In this document: positions 22,739 through 34,420 of the stretch, piece by piece
How the letters are laid out: each line of letters starts with the position of its first letter
Position numbering within the stretch: position 1 is the first letter of the stretch
Origin: Chara braunii
Lineage: Eukaryota > Streptophyta > Charophyceae > Charales > Characeae
Reading direction: 5' to 3'
Length of the DNA: 51,719 nt
Assembly (NCBI GenBank): GCA_003427395.1
Contig: BFEA01000056.1
Span: 252,825-304,543, forward strand
The notes under the pieces: generated by a model
The model's database searches: none
What the model was told of the DNA's origin: nothing
The model's input: only the letters and a program-made list of their open reading frames with translations
Program-made: the position numbers and the translations under genes

Positions 22739-23520
22739 CGTTGTTGCCAGAGTCGGTCTTTAAGTTGTCTGTATCGAATTTGAATTTCTTTGCTGCTCTG
22801 CAGTAGTTGTAACCCTTGTAGTCTTCGTCTTGATGCTTGTGAGAGGTTGGACACCTGTCCTCAGATTTGGAGTGCTCGCCCTTCTTTTGGTATGTGGATT
22901 TGCCTTTAGAATCTCCCCAATTTGCCATGCAAGGTTAGAGAAAGATAAGTGAGAATGCCCTTAACACAAATGGCGTGGACCTTTTAGGCAGTCCATGATG
23001 AGTAATTAAAGTCATCGGGCACTGCCCTTGCTTACCTCGCTTCCATCTAGCGAGTTTGACTAAGGCAGTAGTTGAACTCTACTTCAATGAGTGGCAGTGC
23101 CTCCTCCATTCCTTCTCTAGCAACCTTACTTAGTAGCATCTTGATCTCCTTGGGAATGTGTTTTTCCATGGAATCCTTGACTACAAAGGCGACACGGGAG
23201 ACAAAGTTGAGGGCAAAGGTCTTTCCATATGGGTAGCAGGAGTAGTTAAGGTCGACAACTTTGAATCTGATGAGGGATAATATTTGCAAAAGATAGCAAG
23301 GGCTGAAAAAACGTTTTTCCCATGCTTTGAGCTCGTAGAATGAGGAGGCGAACTTACTAGGAAACATCTTCTATGATATTTCATGCATATCAGAAGTTAC
23401 GTTGGAATAAAGTTCATTAAGGGCTTGATCCTTTCCTCTCTTTGGAGAATTTCGTTGTAGCCGGTTTCATAATTGTGGATGAGCTGGGTTCGGAGTTTAT
23501 CAAAAAGTGCTAACAAATCC
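22716..23520 (-). pseudogene. ORF1 (gag-like) of DIRS copy 2, two exons
   Basis: Exon 1 runs to 23,036, an intron spans 23,035-22,927, and exon 2 is 22,926-22,716. The peptide parallels copy 1: FKVVDLNYSCYPYGKT in exon 1, and a charged tail with DYKGYNY and KKFKFDT in exon 2. A TAG six codons before the splice site stands where copy 1 has CAG. The acceptor is AT instead of AG. The start codon is not clear; the homologous first residues read LFDKLRTQL near 23,505. Confidence 0.7.
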
Positions 23521-23673
23521 GATGAAGAGGAAGAGGAATAAGAAGAAGAAGAAGAGTGTTGGAGTGTTGGCAATTGGTGAGGTCCGAAAATGGGTTGGCG
23601 TACATGAGGCGAGGGGGAGGGGGGAGGAGGGGGAGGTGGAGATGGCAGGAGTTCGAGGCCAGAGATGTGGACT

Positions 23674-24049
23674 TTCTAGATTTGTGATGATTCCTTTACC
23701 TGCACTGAAAAAATGAGTTCGTCTCTTTGGTCTTGAGGATTGAGGCATGAAACGATCTTGGTCGGGGAGAAGACGAAAGGTGGAACCGAAGAGATAGCTA
23801 GTACGTAGGCACCGATAAGGGTTTGTGGTCCATTGGCGGAGATTACTCCTGTGATGACAGGATGTTAACTTTTTAGATTTGTGATGATTCCTTTGCATGC
23901 ACTTAAAAAATGAGTTCGTCTCTTTGGTCTTGAGGATTGAGGCATGAAACGATCTTGGCCGGGGAGAAGACGAAAGGTGAACCGGAGAGATAGCTAGTAT
24001 GTCGGCACCGATAACGGTTTGTGGTTCATTGGCGGAGATTTTTTCGATG
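23674..24049 (-). repeat. tandem ~176-bp repeat, period 197 bp
   Basis: AGATTTGTGATGATTCCTTT and the following ~160 bp occur at 23,678 and again at 23,875, about 92% identical. The minus strand is open through both (24,084-23,500), giving a repeated peptide, but the frame is not clearly a protein. The position is 5' of DIRS copy 2 ORF1, so it may be leader or terminal-repeat sequence. Confidence 0.85.
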
Positions 24050-24692
24050 ATGACATGATCCATATTGTAGATATAAGATGACATTAAAATTAGCGTTTAA
24101 TGGTTGCGATGGTAGTGAATCCTTTAGGGGAGTGAGGTGGTTCTATGCATTTATGAAGATTAAGGAATGTCATAATTGAATGGTTGAAGGATTTTTGGAA
24201 AGAAAAAGGAGATAATGAGGACATAAACTGTAAAGGAAGATGTAATTATGCGTAGTATTAGGACAACCAGTATTCTCATGGAAAAACATTGAGAGAGAAG
24301 AGGATTGAGTGGAAAGGTACGAAAGAGGCGTAGGGTAAGGGAAAAAAGAGTAAGCACAAGGTTGAGTAAGAGACTTTCAATAAGTGAGGTATCCATTGAA
24401 TTCCTGCAAACAAGGACAGACATTGAGATACCATTCGAAAATTGATAAACTGAAGGAAAAAAGGAGGAGGAGATGATTGAGTTTTGTCGTTGGTGGTTCA
24501 ATGATCGCTTTAAGATTTGATGCTTGAGCAAACTTTCAACGATTTTACTGATTAGATGCTTGAGCAAACTCACGACTATAAGTCCTTATCCAAATGCCTC
24601 TTCAAAATATCATATTTCAGCAAACCGAACAAAAAAAAAAAAAAACGGGGTTCGAGGAAGAGCAGATCACTCAAAACAATTGTTATCTACCT

Positions 24693-24723
<31 letters not shown>

Positions 24724-24735
24724 AGTAAAGAATGG
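24050..24735. other. AT-rich spacer with poly(A) tracts
   Basis: It holds A-rich runs (about 24,631-24,645 and 24,692-24,720) and a Ser/Leu/Phe-rich minus-strand frame (24,573-24,160) with no recognisable domain. The direct repeat GATGCTTGAGCAAACT occurs at ~24,518 and ~24,555. Confidence 0.5.
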
Positions 24736-24739
24736 ACGT

Positions 24740-27310
24740 CAAGTGGAAGTTCAACGATTGTCGGAAGTCGTTTGCTGAGCGTGATATTTTGTAAAACATC
24801 TGCACAATGACTTATAGATGTGAGAGTGCGTTATAAGGTGGGGGAGAAGGGATAGACTTGCAGATTTGTTGATCAAAAAGTTTGATGAAAACAACATGAT
24901 CAATTGATTGATTGATTGTGAGTTGATGCGAGATCAAGTAATTAGCCAAACAATTAATTGATTGATTAGTTGTTTAATCTATTGATCGGTTGTTAGCCGA
25001 TTGTTTGGTGGATAAATTGACTGATCCGCCGATCAGTTGATTGTTCGATTGATCGATTGGTTAGCCGAACAACTGATTTATCGATTGATCTGTCGATCAG
25101 CTGGTTAATCAATTTATCAGTCGATCGACTGATGAATCGGTTGATTGATCGATCGTCTAATCAATCGATTGATTGGTTGCTCGGTTAAATAGTTGATTGG
25201 TTGGTCAATTAATGATTGATTGGTCGATGAATCGAGCAATCAATTGATCGTTGATAAACGAAAGATTGGTCGACTAAGGTCAGATAGATGATCAATGTTT
25301 GTCGAAAATACTTGTTGAACATGACACTTGCAGAAGACTGATAGATGCAACGAACATCATTGAAGTGCCTTAGGGTTGGGAAGAAAAGATGAGTTGATCG
25401 ACAGATTAATCGATAGATCGATTATCAATTGATTTGTTGATCAGTTAAAAGTCAATTGATCGATTGATTGAAGGGTCGATTAATCGATTGTTCGATCGGT
25501 AAAAACGATTGATCAATCCGATTGATCGATTAAACGACCGATTAATCAATCGATCGGATGATTAATTAATTGATCGGTCAAATAATCGACTAATCGATTG
25601 ATCGGTCGAAAACCGATTGCTCGTTTGTCCTGAGGTTGAATAGATCTTTGACGCTCGCCGGAAGCGGCTTGAAAAACTTGATATATTGAAGAATCATTTT
25701 CACAAAGACAGATAGATGTGAGAGTTCTTCATTGAGAGTCTTGGGATAAGGAAGATGGGATAGTATTGCAGTTTTCTTGTTCAAAGGTTTAATGAGTTGA
25801 AATTGATCAATTATCCGTTGATCGGGTGATTAATTGATAGTCAATTGATCAATTGATTGAAGGGTTGATTAATCGACTGCTAAGTCGGTAAAAAGATTGA
25901 TCAACCGATTAATCGGTTGATTTGCTGATCAATCGATTGATCGACCAAATAATCTACTAATCAATTGGTCTGTCGATAAATGATTGTTCGTTTGTCTTGA
26001 GGTCGGGTAGATTTTTTTTGCTTGGCGGAAGCGTTTTGCGGAACCTGATAATCTGGGATGCAAAAGTTCATCATTGAGTATCTTGGGATAAGGAAGAAGG
26101 GTATTCTTGCAGTTTTCTTGTTCGAGTGTAACGAGTTAATGTGTTGCTTGATTGATTTAGACGTTAGGTGGATGATATAACGATTGAGTGAATAAAGTTA
26201 GATGCATTGATCAAATGGTTGGCTAGACGAAGGTTACAGAGAAAAGTTGTCTGACATCGTCAAGGGAGGGTAGAATAAGGTATGAATGGTCAGATGGAAG
26301 TTCAAAACATTTTCCCAAGACTGATAAATGTGAGAGTACATCATATGGTTGAGAGGAAGAATAAACTTGCACTTTTGTCGAAAAAACAGTCTGATCGATT
26401 ATCAGTTGATATAAGATCGACTGTCAAATGATTAGTCGGACGATCAATTGATTGGTTAATCGATTGATCGGTTGATTCGATGATTGTTTGGTGGATTGAT
26501 TGATTGATCCTCCGATGGGTCGATTTTTTTATTAATCGATTGATCGGCCGATCGGTTGACTAATTGGTTCCTCGGTCGATTGGCTGGTTAATCGATTGGT
26601 CGGTCGATCGACTAATTAATTGGTTGATCAGTCGATCGTTTGATCAATCGATTGATCAGGCGTTCGACTGATTAGTTGATTAGTCGGCTGATTGAAAGAT
26701 TGATCAGTCTATTAATCGATTAATCAATTGATTGGCCAATAATCGAATGATTGGTCGACGAAGGTGAGGTAGATGTTTGACGTTTTGTCGGAAGCTACTT
26801 GTTGAATGAATACTTGCGTAAGGAATGATAGATGCGAGAGTAAATGATTGAAGTGCTTTTAAGGGGGGGAGAAAATAAATTTGGTTCGGCATATTGATCG
26901 ATTATCTGTTGATCGGGTGATTGATTAATAGTCAATTGATCGGTTGATTGAAGGTCACTTAATTGATTGCTTAGTCGGTAAAACGATTGATTAACCAATT
27001 AATCGATTCATCGGCCGATTAATCAATTGATTGGTTGTTCAATCGATTGATCGACCAAATAGTCGATTAATCAGTTGATCGGCCGATAGCTGATTGCTCA
27101 TTTATATTGGGGTTGGGTAGACCTTTGATGCGTTCCGAAAGCGGTTTTCTAGACCTGATATTATGAAGAAGCATTTATACAAAGACAAATAGATGATAGA
27201 GTTCGTCATTAAGTGTCTTAGGATAAAGAAGAAGGGATAGTCTTACATCTTTCTCGATCACATGAGTTGATCTGCTGATTATTTGACTTAACGGATTTGG
27301 TTGTTGAGAG
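24740..27310 (+). repeat. satellite with higher-order structure, GATCGATT-rich
   Basis: Conserved modules of ~140 bp (key strings GGAAG, ATAGATGTGAGAG, TTGGGATAAGGAAGA, TTGCAGTTTTCTTG) alternate with 150-350 bp of degenerate GATTGATCGATT sequence. The ATAGATG landmark falls near 24,810, 25,336, 25,708, (26,055), 26,325, 26,826 and 27,185. Spacings repeat with a ~1.5-kb period (24,810 to 26,325; 25,336 to 26,826; 25,708 to 27,185). No coding potential. Confidence 0.82.
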
Positions 27311-27564
27311 TGCGGGAGGAATGATTAGTTGTCGCCAATTGCCATGCTTGCCCAGTCCTTTGCGGTGTATGAGTTGGATTAAATTGGTGAATATGACAAA
27401 ATGAGTGATGTGATAAGTACTAATTGATCGTGCAAGAGATTGCGAATGATCAATTAGTAGAGCGTAAATGGTAAGGTCTGGAAGTGAATTGATTGAATTA
27501 GAGGTCAGTAGATAACCAAAAAGTTTATTGGTGAAGGATTGGTAGTTTTTTTTTTTTTTTTTTT

Positions 27565-27878
27565 NNNNNNNNNNNNNNNNNNNNNNNNNNNNNNNNNNNN
27601 NNNNNNNNNNNNNNNNNNNNNNNNNNNNNNNNNNNNNNNNNNNNNNNNNNNNNNNNNNNNNNNNNNNNNNNNNNNNNNNNNNNNNNNNNNNNNNNNNNNN
27701 NNNNNNNNNNNNNNNNNNNNNNNNNNNNNNNNNNNNNNNNNNNNNNNNNNNNNNNNNNNNNNNNNNNNNNNNNNNNNNNNNNNNNNNNNNNNNNNNNNNN
27801 NNNNNNNNNNNNNNNNNNNNNNNNNNNNNNNNNNNNNNNNNNNNNNNNNNNNNNNNNNNNNNNNNNNNNNNNNNNNNN
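27565..27878. other. assembly gap, 314 N
   Basis: A run of N preceded by poly(T) and followed immediately by duplicated segment copy 2. Confidence 0.99.
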
Positions 27879-30280
27879 ATATATATATATATATATCGTC
27901 AAATAGAACTGCCCGGTAAACCGTAGGCAGAGAGGGAGAAGAGGACAACAAACGAGGGGCTGTATATATATATATATATTTTAATGAGTAGGTCTGGGTA
28001 CAAAGCCGCATATGCGGGTGCAATTTCAGCAGCAATCTGAACTTGTCTTTCCTTTCTCTCCCCTTTTCTTTTTTTTATTTTTTTTATAGATAAACTGCCA
28101 AACAATTTTAATGAGAAAACAGTTGGTCCAAGATACTCCTAGCATGTTGAGTAATCGGTTGATCGGATGCACATAAGGTAAGAGAATGAGTGTTTCTGAA
28201 ATGCAATGGGTAAGGTAAAGTGAGAAGGAAAAATAAGATCAATCCAAGTGTCGGATTGGGGTGAAGTGATTGGTTTCAAAAACCTCCTTCCCTCCTTCCC
28301 CCTTTTTCTTCCTCTTATTTTATCTCTTTCCTTTTCACGATCTCATTCGCTCTCCTTATCCCATTCTCGATGTACTTTGCGAGTAAGGTTTGTCCGGTTC
28401 AAAAAAAAATGAGGGTGAGTGGTGTTAGGGGGAAGTCGACCTTAGCTTCCTTCATTGAATCTTCAAGTTCCTTTCTGCCCCACATATTTTCACCTCCCTC
28501 TTTCCTCTATTAGGCGTCTTTCCATCCTGCATGGTCGGACTTGTAGACCTATCAGTACCCGTCGCTTGTCCGCATCCCCTTCCAGTGCTCCTATTTCTTC
28601 CCCTTTTCTTCTTTGTTTGCCTTATCCAATGTATCTGCCTATTCCGCTCATTGTGTCCTCATTGTTTCTTACGTTTCTCCCTCGCAATCACGCTCCGTAT
28701 CCCACTAGCATCATCGGTTGTGTGCCTGTTGTATGATCAAGCTCCCACTCGAGTCCTCGAACCTGTTGGGCAGTTGCTTGCTTCTGCGCTCGTGCTTCAC
28801 GTGTTGTCAATCCTTGTCTTTTCTTATTGTCGTTCTTCGTTCGTTTTTCAATGCTTGCCCACTTGCTGTTCGACTTATTCTCCTCTCTTTTTTCCCCAAC
28901 TCGCAACCGGTTTCTCGTGTTTTCTTCGACTTCTAACAATTGCCTCTCCTTTCAACCACATGCAACCACATACTCCTTCCTTGCATTTATCGTTGGTTAG
29001 TTTGGCGTCCTTTTTCGTTTTCTCTTCTTCACACCTCTTGTCCGACTTGCTAGCGCGTTCCTTTACTCGAGCTCACGGTTGGGCGCTCGTTGCTAGTTCT
29101 CTTGTTGCCCAACTGCCTTGTGTCTGCTTGCCCCGACTTTCCCCCACTTCCTTGCCTCGCAGCCTGCCCTGTTCATGCTCCACACGAGCTTCCGGTGTGG
29201 CCAGACGCCTAACTCCAATTCCCGCAATCTGTTTTTTCAACCTCATTCAAGTTTCCCCTTTCTCCTAAAGCACGTGCAAATTCAACTATTAAGTTCACCT
29301 TTCCTAGTAGCAGGACCGTTTAGAACAGAAATACGAACTTGTCATTTATTCTCGGTTCACAAATTTCTCTCAAGATTCTTACCTCATGTGAAAGGAAAGA
29401 CTCCAATCGGAGTTAGGGGATTTGAAACGGACAACCTTTCGCACAATGCATCTTTCATAGGAATAGCGACGAAACCATTATCATACGTGCTAAATGAAAT
29501 AAAAGGAAATAGAATACCTTATGGAACCTACCCGGCGGTTTTGATGTACTGCCAACTTTCAGCGGGGATTTTACTTTCATCAAACCGTAGATACTCCTGA
29601 TATCATAGTTGCGGGATCAAATCCTGCTTCTTGTACTGAGCTACGTTGGGCGCTGGCTACCTGAATCAAAATGAGCTAGCCTAGCAGTAGGGAAGGTTTG
29701 ATCCCCAAGTCACTTACATACGAATCCGATCCCTTTCTTACTAGTCTAGCTTATGCTTCGGGTAAAAGTGGTGCGAATCATATAAACAGTGTTCTGTTGG
29801 GCTTTGCACCCTGAAAATCAATGTAGTTTCTTTCCAGGTTTTGCCCTTGCTGCACCGGTCGAGCGATCAGGGTTTTTGACATACCAATGAGATAGGAGTT
29901 TTTCCTTTCGAGAAGGTGCTGTAGGTGAGTCCAACCTCACTATTTCTAAGTGGAAGCTTCGATGATCTTTTGTATTTAGAAGTTAATCATGAAGTAAATC
30001 GTGGTGGCAAATTCACCACATTTCCCTTCTTTCGTCACTCTTCATGTTCTTCGCACTATGTTACCGGTAGTCCTCATGAACTTGTATTATTGGTCCTTCG
30101 ATATCGGGTGGAGTTGTGATCCTAACAATCTCGAACCTAAGGTCATTCTGTACACAAAATTTAAAACGACGTCGCGCTCCAGGCTCGTCTGCTCTTTATT
30201 TCTATTTTTATATATGCGCCGACAATTCATTCCGCCAGACTCGCTTTGCTCATCTTACTTGTTACCGCCCTCTCCATCTC
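27879..30280 (+). repeat. 2.4-kb duplicated segment, copy 2
   Basis: Appears identical to 12,873-15,268 apart from AT-microsatellite length. The right edge diverges at exactly the base where copy 1 meets the adapter. It encodes the same unrecognised frames (for example 28,531-29,268 and 29,118-29,600). Confidence 0.92.
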
Positions 30281-30283
30281 AGT

Positions 30284-30307
30284 GGGGGGGGGGGGGGGGG
30301 GGGGGGG
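30284..30307. repeat. G24 homopolymer at a likely join
   Basis: Twenty-four G immediately after the end of the duplicated segment. With the identical segment end three bases upstream, it may be a low-quality fill or dark-cycle artefact. A G14 run also occurs at 36,167-36,180. Confidence 0.9.
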
Positions 30308-30348
30308 TTAATAATTTGTTTTTTTCTCATTTTATGGGGTGCCGCTGT

Positions 30349-31050
30349 CGAGCGCATCGGTCCGGCACCGCACGAGGCAGCGCGGGACCCTCCCGGCCGC
30401 GTCACGCAGGAATTGGTTTAAATCCTTCGTCGCAAATATACATGGAGCTTCCGCAAGCCGCTCCGGCCGAGTGCGCCAGCCATACCTCTCGCGAGCCCCT
30501 ACGACAGGATAGGGTCTACGCGAGGCACAACTTACCTCCACCTTACAGGAGTTGTCACGTCCCTTCGGTGGGCGTATCCCCGTCGAGCTACCAGTCCACA
30601 GTACGAAAGCTAATTAGGTGCAATCGCAGAGGTGGACCAGTCGAGGGTGTTCCTCGTTCACTGTAGCATAGGGGGTACGCACGACAATACGCCTTTATCG
30701 GACCCGCACGCGAACCGACATCTTGGGGGGCTGAGGTCCCAAGCGCGACTCGTCGTCGGTCGACTAGGACGCATCCCACACACCACGCGCACACCACTTT
30801 ACGAATCACAAAAACAAAACACACACACACGCACATACGAAACGACACAACACGAACAACGCGACAACGCTCCTAGCCCCTCGGTAGCCATCCCATAACT
30901 TTCTGACGCGAAAAATCGGATCAGCGTTACGCTCGAGACTTTAGTATAAAATCGCGCGGGCGCAGGGCTAACTCATATCGACTCGCAATGCAAGCGTACG
31001 CAGCCTGTCGCAATGATGACGTACTATGTAGTGCCCATAATCAAGCAGTC
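30349..31050 (+). repeat. R1 repeat, copy b (promoter/LTR-like)
   Basis: Matches R1a in order and orientation, with TATAAAA at 30,945-30,951 in the equivalent place, a CACACACACGCACATAC-type tract before it, and the AACTCATATCGA and CGCAATGCAAGCGTACGCA strings after it. Similarity then continues into GACACTCAAGTGTC (~31,075) before being interrupted. Confidence 0.75.
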
Positions 31051-32119
31051 CCTCGTGGATCCAAGTACTGCTTATGACACTCAAGTGTCAGACTCAAAGT
31101 GTCATGAAGGTCTAATCCCTCACGACATTGCACGGCTGAAGGAATAGTCGTGCAACCGCCACGAGACCTCCGACCTTTGGTTTGAGCATCTCGGTAGGCG
31201 AGGCAAATAGACTCTGCACGGGGGCAGATTCCTTCCCTGCAGAGTCTAGGGCTTGGGATGTCCTGGACAAGGACCTTGAATCCCGGCCTAGGACCAACGT
31301 CCGACTATAAAAATTTCTAAAAAGCAAAGGATGAAAAGGGATCTCTCTTTTCTCTCAAACCCATAGTCTGTTTAACCCTTACGCTCGGTCCAAGTAGGCC
31401 GCACGAAACACTCGAGACATATATATACACCTATATATAGGGGGTTATTAATATAAGACAATCACTTCTCACAGTCACAGTGAGACTCCTCTCAGCCATA
31501 TATATATGTATGTGAACGCAGACAGTCAAATCCCGAGTCCGAATCACAACCATACCTGCAATCACATCAGAGATCCAACAAAAGTCCACGCACTGCACGG
31601 GGTCAACTTCAACCATTCCCTGTACTCATACCCCTTGCTTTAGCCATGCAAACCTCAACCTTTGCGCACCTTCCCTGCAATAAAAATACTCAGTAACTTT
31701 GTTAAATGGCCATTCAATAAAGTCCGGGTGAAAACACAATGAAACAATTCAAACCACAGGGCTAAAGCCTTTAGGTTGAGTGGCAGGAGTGAATTGGAGT
31801 TGAATTGTAAGCCGAAGAATCGGCAACCGACCTGTTATCAGTGATAACAGAAGATGATCCTCAAGGGATCAAGCTGAATCTAGTCCTAATCTTGAATCAG
31901 ACACCCCAAAGGACCTGTAGCACAAGGTACGTCAAAAGCCCAAGCTAAATCATCAGCATATGGGGGATAAACCTCCATAGCACATTCTCACTCAAAGCTA
32001 CCTACCAACAAAGTCCAAACCCGCCTCTAAGCCAGTGCCCAAGCAAAGGTAGACTAATGGCAGAATTTCCCCTATCCAGGGAGGATTGCCAGAATCGCCA
32101 CCTGTCAAAATATAATCTA

Positions 32120-32690
32120 ACTCCTCTAATTCAGGAAAATTTCGGCAGCGCTTCCCGTAGGAAAAGTGCCTTTTCAGAATTTATACAAGCCCAAATATCA
32201 AAAGCAGGAGTAATCTATCACTCTGGAAAGTCAAATTTTGTCTAACTCCCTGAATTAGTAGAAATTTTGGCAGCATCCCCTTTGGAATTGGGGATTTTCC
32301 AGATTTATACCAAGTCAAATTTGAACTCAGCCCCCAACCTTGAGTTCAAATTAGACAAAATCCGACTAACTTCTTAGTTTTGCAAAAATTTCGGCAACAC
32401 TCCCCCTAGAAAAGTGCTCCCAAAATTTATACAAAACTAAGTTTAAAACCTGAGACTAACTTTGACTCCCCAAAGCCCAATTTTATCTAACTCCCTGAAT
32501 TAGCAAAAATTTGGGCAGCACTCCCTTTAGAAAAGGACGCTTTCCGGATTTTTACTAAGTCAGATATAACGAAAAGACAAGTTGAACTTTAACAAGTCAA
32601 AATTTGTCTAACTCCTTGAATCTGTAAAAATTTCGGCAGCGCTTCCCGTAGGGAAAGTGGCTTACCAAAATTTATACAAGTCCAAGTATA
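32120..32690 (+). repeat. five tandem ~122-bp repeats (AATTTCGGCAGCG units)
   Basis: Units share TCTAACTCCCTGAATTAG, AAAATTTCGGCAGCGCTTCC, a TAGGAAAAGTG segment and AATTTATACAAG. The AATTT(C/T)(G/T)GCA landmark falls at about 32,139, 32,262, 32,387, 32,507 and 32,628, a regular spacing. Identity is 70-85% by eye. No ORF runs through. I recall AATTTCGGCAGC-type strings from plant LTR elements but cannot verify this. Confidence 0.85.
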
Positions 32691-32956
32691 ACAGTAAGTC
32701 TCAGCAATGCAAGAGTCGACCTAGGTAAAACAAAGTCAGCCCAGAAAATGCAGAAATGGAGCTAACTCCTATCGCTCTAGCACGTGGCGAGCCTCCAAAG
32801 CAACTACCTGTCAACCTGAAACCCAGACCAAGTAGTAATCTCACTCAGCCACATGCAGGCCAAACCACAAAGGTAAGTACTCTCACCAACCCCAAGCTCT
32901 TTAACAAACAATAGTTCATGCTTCCTCCGTGAATTATACCCAACTTATATAAGGCT

Positions 32957-34420
32957 TAGGTCAGGCCACCTGAACTTACAGAGCGCGTCCAACTTAGCCA
33001 GGTCCAAAGTCAAAATACCTAAACTTATAGAGCGTTCTGACTTGGCCATGTATACACGAACAAAGGGCATAACTATTTCTCTCTCCTTTGGGCATATGAC
33101 TAGACCATTCCAGTCGCCCTGAACTGTTTAAGTAGCCAAGTTGTATATACCTCTCTCTGAACTTAATCTTCAAAGAGGACATAAGGCTGAGCCGCTCAAC
33201 TTAGAACACTGCTCAGCCTGCCCAAGTTTACCCTCAATAATATCTCTTAGTTATACTCTATTCTGTTATGATAGGCTACAGTCAGGCTACCTAAACTTAT
33301 AGAGCGGTCTGACTAGCCTGTTCTTAATAACATAATAGTATAATATAACCAATTTGTAACCATTGGGTTCCATCATGTGTGAGGCATTGGGTCATACTAC
33401 CTAAACTTATAGAGCGGTCTGATTTTCTGCCAGATTCATTCCTCTCTGATCCAGTCTGTGCAACAACGAAAAAATTTCCTAGAATTAAATAATCATTTTA
33501 TAGTAAAATTATAATCTAAATTTTAAATTTTTATTCCATCTTAAAAAATGTCATTCCAATTTTAAAAATTTTCATCTTACTTGGAAACTTTCATTCCAAG
33601 AATAGGGTATCCCTTCTTATTTGGAATGCATGCTAGGGATGGAATGAAAGTTTGGATGAGTTCATGAAATATTTTAATTGGACTGTCATTCTAAGTAAGG
33701 ATTTTCAGTCATAAATAGGTTGATCCAATCTAAATTAGAAGATATTTGTTGTAGTAGAATGAAAATTTAATTAAAACATTTCATAAACTCGTCCAGAATT
33801 TCATTCCATCTTAAATAAATAGATGTAGTTGGAAGGGAAAGCTTATATTTAGACGGAAAATTATCAAATAAAACTGGAAATTTTAGAATAGGAAGAACAT
33901 TGAAATGATAATTTATAAATATGAAGGATTTTTCTTTTATGGAATGTTTTTTCAACTTTCATTTCTCGTGGGAATTTTTGTGTTGAAGGCAGTAGGCCAG
34001 GCTACCTAAACTTATAGAGCGGCCTGTCCCCTGGCCGAATTACTTCCTCAAAACAAAACAGGAGAAGGGTTGAACCACCTAAACTTATAGAGCGGTTCAG
34101 ACCTCCTTGTTCAGAACCAAAGAAACAGAAAGAACTCCCAAATAAACAAGGCGACCCAGGGTACCTAAACTTATAGAGCGCCCTGAGCCCCTGAAAGTCA
34201 AGCACAATCAACCCTCGCAAGTCAGAGCAGTCAGGTCACCTAAACTTATAGAGCGTCCTGACCCTCCATGCAATTCACAGCACCAGGTCTCCCCAAACTT
34301 ATGGGGACACCCCAGCCTCTAGAGCTTCAGGCCACCTAAACTTATAGAGCGGCTTGAGGCTCCATGCAATCCAAAAATAAACAAAGCGCCGGGCTTCCCC
34401 AAACTTATGGGGACCTCCCA
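32957..34420. repeat. dispersed array of ~12 short hairpins with constant loop
   Basis: The loop (C)CTAAACTTATAGAG recurs about a dozen times, each flanked by arms that pair with each other but differ between copies. Examples: GGGTTGAACC...GGTTCAGACC (34,067-34,103); AGGCTA...TAGCCT (33,273-33,319); GTCAGG...CCTGAC (34,230-34,262); CAGGG...CCCTG (34,157-34,185); GGTCTCCCC...GGGGACACC (34,286-34,311); GGCTGAGC...GCTCAGCC (33,185-33,218, variant loop). Spacing is irregular. Confidence 0.85.
33641..33811. mobile_element. AT-rich foldback/MITE-like inverted repeat
   Basis: A ~54-bp arm starting TGGAATGAAAGTTTGGATGA at ~33,641 is complementary, with ~80% identity, to 33,757-33,811 around a ~60-bp centre. 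It lies in an AT-rich island (about 33,470-33,965) that splits the hairpin array. No ORF. Confidence 0.6.

Larger units (their letters stand above)
19557..23520 (-). mobile_element. DIRS/Kangaroo-like retroelement, copy 2 (inverted)
   Basis: The same gene order as copy 1 but inverted: ORF1 and ORF2 on the minus strand, recombinase on the plus strand. Peptides are ~65-75% similar to copy 1 by eye, so the two are old relatives rather than a recent inverted duplication. A ~197-bp tandem duplication lies just beyond the ORF1 end (23,674-24,049) and may be 5' element sequence. Confidence 0.83.

Noticed and set aside
15399-23520. UGA read as tryptophan in the DIRS elements
   Set aside because: Some TGA/TGG swaps between copies fit, but TAG and TAA also replace W, Q and E codons, TGG is used freely in the same frames, and the unrelated Ty3 element shows the same mix. 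Decay explains it better.
27505-28035. ORFs made largely of X residues at the gap
   Set aside because: They run through N and carry no sequence evidence; the same holds at 10,033-10,363.
30349-31050. rRNA or tRNA in the GC-rich R1 repeat
   Set aside because: No conserved rRNA core strings or full cloverleaf were found; short TTCGAA-type matches were isolated.
32957-34420. CRISPR-like array
   Set aside because: Repeats are irregularly spaced, arms vary, intervening lengths differ widely, and the context is a eukaryotic retroelement.
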